From positions 1-64,000 of the forward strand of contig NZ_NIHE01000002.1 in assembly GCF_002806995.1 (NCBI RefSeq): DNA of 64,000 bases, written 5' to 3'. The stretch comes from Confluentibacter lentus. GTDB taxonomy: Bacteria > Bacteroidota > Bacteroidia > Flavobacteriales > Flavobacteriaceae. Below, piece after piece: positions 60,355 to 64,000 of this stretch. The position numbers and the translations under genes were made by a program. The notes under the pieces are model-generated. The model saw only the letters and a program-made list of their open reading frames with translations. It was not told where the DNA came from and ran no database searches. Numbering within the stretch: the stretch's first letter is position 1; each line of letters opens with the position of its first letter.

Positions 60355-60906
60355 TTATTTTGGCAATCGCTTTAATAAATAAGCTAATTGACCCATGTGA
60401 TTGGCTTGATGTTCCATAACATGAAACCAAGCCCAATGATTATTCATTTGTCCATTTTTATTAGAAAACCATGCATCATCTTTTTCTTTTAAAAGTTCCT
60501 TCGTTTTTGAACGAACTTCATCATAAATATCTAAATAATATTTAATAGGTTTTCCTTTTAATTCTTCTCGTCCCTTGTCACCTAAACTTAAAGCCGTCAT
60601 CCATTTTTTTTCTTCTTCTTCATTAAATTCTCTATTCTCAAATGTATATAATTGATAGTATGCTTCGGTTGCAGCCAAATGATAAATTATAGCTCCAGCG
60701 CTGTTGGCATCGTCATCAATTAAATAATCGGTTTGTTCTTGATTAAGATTTACAACTAGTCTTTCAACACGAGACTTTAAATCATCTAGCATGGATACCA
60801 TATTTCCAATATCATTAGTATAATCTTTGGATGGTTTAATGTCGTATTGAGCGTTTAAAGTAAGACTAATTAAGGCCAGAGCTAGGATACATATTTTGCT
60901 TTTCAT
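60355..60906 (-). CDS. Exported DinB-like (DinB_2) protein
   Basis: 183 residues with a signal peptide (ILALALISLTLNAQ). The four-helix DinB fold carries three metal-type His: IIYHLAATEAYY and WAWFHVMEHQANHMGQL. Bacillithiol-linked transferases share this fold, but an exported version has no known function. It lies 12 bases before the SDR gene on the same strand. Confidence 0.8.
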   Translation of the reverse strand: MKSKICILALALISLTLNAQYDIKPSKDYTNDIGNMVSMLDDLKSRVERLVVNLNQEQTDYLIDDDANSAGAIIYHLAATEAYYQLYTFENREFNEEEEKKWMTALSLGDKGREELKGKPIKYYLDIYDEVRSKTKELLKEKDDAWFSNKNGQMNNHWAWFHVMEHQANHMGQLAYLLKRLPK

Positions 60907-60989
60907 TTTAAAATTGATTAGTTTCTACTAAAATACATAAAAATCGAGGTTATAAGACGATTAACATAGACTTAACTCTATTTAAAAAT

Positions 60990-61511
60990 TTAAAGTTTTG
61001 GCGGATATTGTGCCAATACTTTTTCAGTGACTGCTTGTAATTGTGCTTCACGTTTTTCTGGTGTTGCATTTGGTGTAAAAACAGATTCACTTACGGCTTG
61101 CCAAAAAAGACCTTTGCCTTTTTCATCAACAAAATCAATGGTAATTTGACGATTCACATTCGCTTGACCAATCGGCAATCCAATGGAAATACCACCACCC
61201 ATGTTACCACCTCCGCCACCTAATCCAACGCCCACATTATTGCGTTGCACTTCTTTATATTCACTGCTTTTTATATCAATCAAAAAATCGGGGTTTTCAG
61301 AAATCGTAAATCCTTTTTCTTTCATTTTTAAATCAATGGCATCCAAAAGGCGTTTGGTGTCCAATTGACTCAAACCCGTTTCCATATCGCCATAATATTC
61401 ATAGGTTTTGTATTTGGTAAAATCTGTACCTTTTTCGTAGTCGTAATTCACACGAATAGGAGCACAAGACATGATAAGTAGCGCTATTCCAATTAATAAG
61501 TATCGTTTCAT
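60990..61511 (-). CDS. DUF4136 lipoprotein
   Basis: 173 residues, lipobox LIMSC (Cys about 16). The DUF4136 pattern is visible: VNYDYEKGTDFTKYKTYEY near the start, NPDFLIDIKSSEY, a Gly-rich loop (about 98-112) and the C-terminal TPEKREAQLQAVTEKVLAQYPP. Periplasmic or outer-membrane; function unknown. It is 83 bases upstream of the DinB-like gene. Confidence 0.88.
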   Translation of the reverse strand: MKRYLLIGIALLIMSCAPIRVNYDYEKGTDFTKYKTYEYYGDMETGLSQLDTKRLLDAIDLKMKEKGFTISENPDFLIDIKSSEYKEVQRNNVGVGLGGGGGNMGGGISIGLPIGQANVNRQITIDFVDEKGKGLFWQAVSESVFTPNATPEKREAQLQAVTEKVLAQYPPKL

Positions 61512-61614
61512 TTGTAGATTTTTATTTTTTTTAAATGGTCATATGTTATCCCATGAAGAAAATTTTCATTGGAATTTGTGATTGTTAGATCTTGGGGATT
61601 TCATTTGGAGTAAT

Positions 61615-61636
61615 TTTTCATTAAAGTTAATGAAAA
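61615..61636. promoter_or_regulatory. Inverted repeat upstream of the hydrolase gene
   Basis: TTTTCATTAA and TTAATGAAAA are separated by two bases, in the 214-base gap between divergent genes. It could be a regulator site for the hydrolase at 61726. Confidence 0.35.
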
Positions 61637-61725
61637 TTTATTCCATGAACATATAGCTATTGATTAAATGTTTTGAAGTGTATTTTAATATCCGTACATT
61701 TATTAACTATAAAAATCATAGTAAT

Positions 61726-62826
61726 TTGAAACCATTCACTCGTATTTTAAGTGCCATTTTCTTTTTTTTTTCATTGATATTATGGTCTCAAAACAACAGA
61801 CCTCAAGAACCAAAAGAACCATTTAATTATACTTCTGAAGACATTACTTTTATTAATTATACTGCGGATAGCATCCCGTTAGCAGGCACGCTTACGTTAC
61901 CAAAACACATAAAAAATCCACCAGTCGCCATTTTAATTTCTGGTTCTGGCGCGCAAAATAGAAATGAGGAGTTAATGGGGCATAAACCTTTTTTGGTAAT
62001 AGCCGACTATTTAACTAAAAATGGCATGGCTGTTTTACGTTATGATGATAGAGGAGTTGGAGAATCTAAAGGAAATTTTCAAACGGCTACTACGTTTGAT
62101 TTTGCTACGGATGTTGAAGCAGCCATTGATTATTTAAAATCCAGAAAGGATATTGATGCTTCAAAAATAGGACTGATTGGACATAGCGAGGGCGGATTAA
62201 TTGCGCCTATGGTGGCTTCTAGAAATAAAGATATTGCTTTTATAATATTACTTGCAGGACCAGGAATCAATGGGGCTGACATTCTAAAAACCCAAGCAAG
62301 AAAAGCTGGAGAATTAGCGGGAACACCAGAAGGCTTTTTAGATGAAAACGAAAGATTAGCAAGCATTATATATGATATTATTAGAACGAATACTGATGAA
62401 GATATCATAAAGACAAAAATCACTAAAGCGCTTAACGATTATAAAACAAATAATCCCATGTCCGTGATTGCTCCTTACATAACGCCTGTTATGATTGAAC
62501 AACAATTAAGCATTTTAAAATCGGTATGGATTTGTAATTTCATTAGAATTGAGCCAAAAGATTATTTAGAAAAAACCACATGCCCAGTATTGGCTTTAAA
62601 CGGCAGCAAAGATTTTCAAGTGATTCCTGACATTAATTTGGAAGGCATTAAAAATGGGCTAGAAAAAGCAGGCAACAAAGATGTTACTATAAAAGAAATT
62701 GAAGGATTGAACCATTTATTCCAAACTGCAGAAACTGGTAGCATGCAAGAATACAACAAAATTGAAGAAACCTTCTCTCCTATGGCATTAGAAATCATTA
62801 AAAATTGGATTTTAGAACGGTTTTAA
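61726..62826 (+). CDS. Exported alpha/beta hydrolase
   Basis: 366 residues from a TTG at 61726 ([19 protein letters not shown], the signal peptide). An upstream TTG at 61660 would put 22 residues before it, so the later start is preferred. The triad is visible: Ser in [11 protein letters not shown], Asp in [12 protein letters not shown] and His in [12 protein letters not shown]-terminal beta strands ([20 protein letters not shown]) are typical of the family. Probably an esterase or lipase-like enzyme in the periplasm; substrate unknown. It converges with obgE, overlapping by 4 bases. Confidence 0.85.
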   Translation: MKPFTRILSAIFFFFSLILWSQNNRPQEPKEPFNYTSEDITFINYTADSIPLAGTLTLPKHIKNPPVAILISGSGAQNRNEELMGHKPFLVIADYLTKNGMAVLRYDDRGVGESKGNFQTATTFDFATDVEAAIDYLKSRKDIDASKIGLIGHSEGGLIAPMVASRNKDIAFIILLAGPGINGADILKTQARKAGELAGTPEGFLDENERLASIIYDIIRTNTDEDIIKTKITKALNDYKTNNPMSVIAPYITPVMIEQQLSILKSVWICNFIRIEPKDYLEKTTCPVLALNGSKDFQVIPDINLEGIKNGLEKAGNKDVTIKEIEGLNHLFQTAETGSMQEYNKIEETFSPMALEIIKNWILERF

Positions 62827-63821
62827 CCATTCAACATTTTCCACAGCACATCTTTAAGCTGCGTGATGCCTTGTTGGGCAACCGAAGAAATAAACAGAAA
62901 TGGAATCGGCAACTCATTATCCAACTCTGCTTTGAGTTCTGCTTTGAGTTCATCATCCAACATATCGCATTTTGAAATAGCAATCAAGCGATCTTTATCC
63001 AACATTTCTGGATTGTATCTACGAAGTTCATCCAACAGAATATCATATTGTTTTTTAATATCCTTGGCATCCGCTGGAATTAAAAATAATAGAATAGAAT
63101 TCCGTTCAATATGTCTTAAAAAATAATGTCCCAAGCCTTTACCTTCCGCAGCGCCTTCAATAATTCCGGGAATATCAGCCATCACAAAGGTTTGAAAATC
63201 ACGATATTCTACAATTCCCAAATTTGGTTTTAAAGTGGTGAATTCGTAATCCGCTATTTTTGGTTTTGCAGAAGTAATAACAGATAACAAAGTCGATTTA
63301 CCAGCATTCGGAAAGCCTACCAAACCCACATCTGCCAATACTTTTAATTCTAAAGTAATATGTTTTTCTTCATGTGGCATACCTGGTTGTGCATAACGCG
63401 GCGTTTGATTGGTTGCCGTTCTAAAATGCCAGTTCCCGAGTCCGCCCTTCCCGCCTTGTGCAATGATTTTTTCTTCACCGTGTTCAGTGATTTCAAAAAT
63501 AACATCATCAGTTTCCGTATCTCTAACCACGGTCCCTAAAGGCACTTCTACATAAAAATCTTCACCATCGGCACCTGTACTTCTACTGCTTCCGCCATGT
63601 TCCCCATGTCCAGCCCTAATGTGTTTTTTAAACTTCAGATGTAATAAAGTCCAAAGATTTGAATTCCCACGAAGAATCACATGTCCACCGCGACCACCGT
63701 CACCGCCATCTGGGCCACCTTTTTCTATAAATTTTTCACGATGTAAATGCGCAGAGCCTTTGCCTCCATTTCCAGAAGTAACAAACATTTTTACATAATC
63801 AACAAAATTTCCTTCAGTCAT
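62823..63821 (-). CDS. obgE: GTPase ObgE/CgtA
   Basis: Essential GTPase in late 50S assembly and stress response. It has 332 residues: glycine-rich Obg fold (about 1-158, [14 protein letters not shown]), then the G domain with P-loop [12 protein letters not shown], switch [18 protein letters not shown] and NKxD-type [10 protein letters not shown]. No C-terminal Obg tail, the common short form. Upstream lies a repeat-rich 135-base gap and then the probable adk, as in other flavobacteria. Confidence 0.97.
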   Translation of the reverse strand: MTEGNFVDYVKMFVTSGNGGKGSAHLHREKFIEKGGPDGGDGGRGGHVILRGNSNLWTLLHLKFKKHIRAGHGEHGGSSRSTGADGEDFYVEVPLGTVVRDTETDDVIFEITEHGEEKIIAQGGKGGLGNWHFRTATNQTPRYAQPGMPHEEKHITLELKVLADVGLVGFPNAGKSTLLSVITSAKPKIADYEFTTLKPNLGIVEYRDFQTFVMADIPGIIEGAAEGKGLGHYFLRHIERNSILLFLIPADAKDIKKQYDILLDELRRYNPEMLDKDRLIAISKCDMLDDELKAELKAELDNELPIPFLFISSVAQQGITQLKDVLWKMLNG

Positions 63822-63822
63822 A

Positions 63823-63858
63823 AAAAAGTTAAAAATTAAAAGTTAAAAGTTAAAAGTT
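63823..63858. repeat. AAAAGTT tandem repeats before obgE
   Basis: Several imperfect copies of TTAAAAG (about seven bases) follow one another just upstream of the obgE start codon. It is probably a slippage-prone, low-complexity tract. Confidence 0.6.
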
Positions 63859-63882
63859 TCTCTCTTTACTTTTAATCTCTTT

Positions 63883-63907
63883 GTCATTTCTGCAAAAGCA
63901 GGAATCC
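63883..63907. repeat. Dispersed palindromic element, inverted copy
   Basis: GTCATTTCTGC, AAAA, then GCAGGAATCC is the reverse-complement orientation of the elements at 24717 and 48111, with a diverged loop and one wobble pair. It lies between the probable adk and obgE. Confidence 0.6.
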
Positions 63908-63956
63908 ATTTGGACAGATTTAGCAATAAGATTACTGCCTCCGCAAAAACGACAAA

Positions 63957-64000
63957 TTAAAGATTGTCGATGACTTTACTTAAACGACCCGTAATATCCT
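63957..64000 (-). CDS. adk: C-terminal end of a gene, probably adenylate kinase
   Basis: Only the last 13 codons plus stop are in the window, reading DITGRLSKVIDNL on the minus strand. The pattern fits the C-terminal helix of flavobacterial adenylate kinases, and adk commonly lies directly upstream of obgE in this group. The rest lies outside the window, so the call rests mainly on context. Confidence 0.55.
   Translation of the reverse strand, partial: DITGRLSKVIDNL

Noticed and set aside
63823-63858. A CRISPR-like repeat array
   Set aside because: Units are only seven bases, directly abutting with no spacers.

Overview
The window looks like chromosome of a marine-type Flavobacteriaceae bacterium (Bacteroidota). 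The evidence is low GC, a SusC/SusD pair, Bacteroidota-type promoters (TTTG, 19 bases, TAnnTTTG), a type IX secretion (T9SS) C-terminal sorting domain, zinc-free versions of several ribosomal proteins, and gene orders I know from flavobacteria (eno-gltA-amidinotransferase; adk-obgE). Genes are tightly packed. No stretch over 300 bases lacks a gene, and I saw no rRNA, tRNA, CRISPR array, phage or insertion sequence.

Layout. 1-5.4 kb: the N-terminal part of a GC-richer FG-GAP/VCBS-repeat lipoprotein (runs off the left edge), a secreted GH2 beta-galactosidase and a small AT-rich unknown gene. 5.5-10.5 kb (minus strand): an amidinotransferase/DDAH-like enzyme, citrate synthase, enolase and CarA, separated by clear terminators. 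10.7-28.1 kb (minus strand): the complete str-S10-spc-alpha supercluster from rpsL to rplQ, including infA, secY, rpoA, fusA and the 38-codon rpmJ, driven by a strong promoter at 28149-28179. It is interrupted by a palindromic repeat between rpsJ and rplC and a strong hairpin between rpsK and rpsD.

28.3-36.5 kb (plus strand): an Omp85-type outer-membrane protein, a SusC/SusD/lipoprotein glycan- or peptide-uptake unit with its own terminator, and rlmB. 36.5-43.9 kb: an arylsulfotransferase-like lipoprotein, rhomboid protease, rarA, a flavobacterial unknown, a YjjG-type phosphatase overlapping a polysaccharide deacetylase, and radC. 44-50.6 kb: a dienelactone hydrolase, a beta-barrel protein, a NIPSNAP protein and an EstD-type esterase on the plus strand; mpl and a TPR protein on the minus strand.

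50.8-64 kb: a 2111-residue alpha-2-macroglobulin with a SusC-type carboxypeptidase-regulatory/plug segment inserted just before its A2M domain, a GNAT, a lipoprotein coupled to a T9SS-secreted M64 peptidase, an SDR, a DinB-like protein, a DUF4136 lipoprotein, an alpha/beta hydrolase, obgE, and the last codons of a gene that is probably adk.

Most of the window is core housekeeping. The most unusual item is the A2M/SusC-type chimera at 50.8-57.2 kb, which sits three genes upstream of a secreted metallopeptidase. Secondary points are small dispersed palindromes, one of them inside the S10 operon, and hairpins placed between cotranscribed genes.
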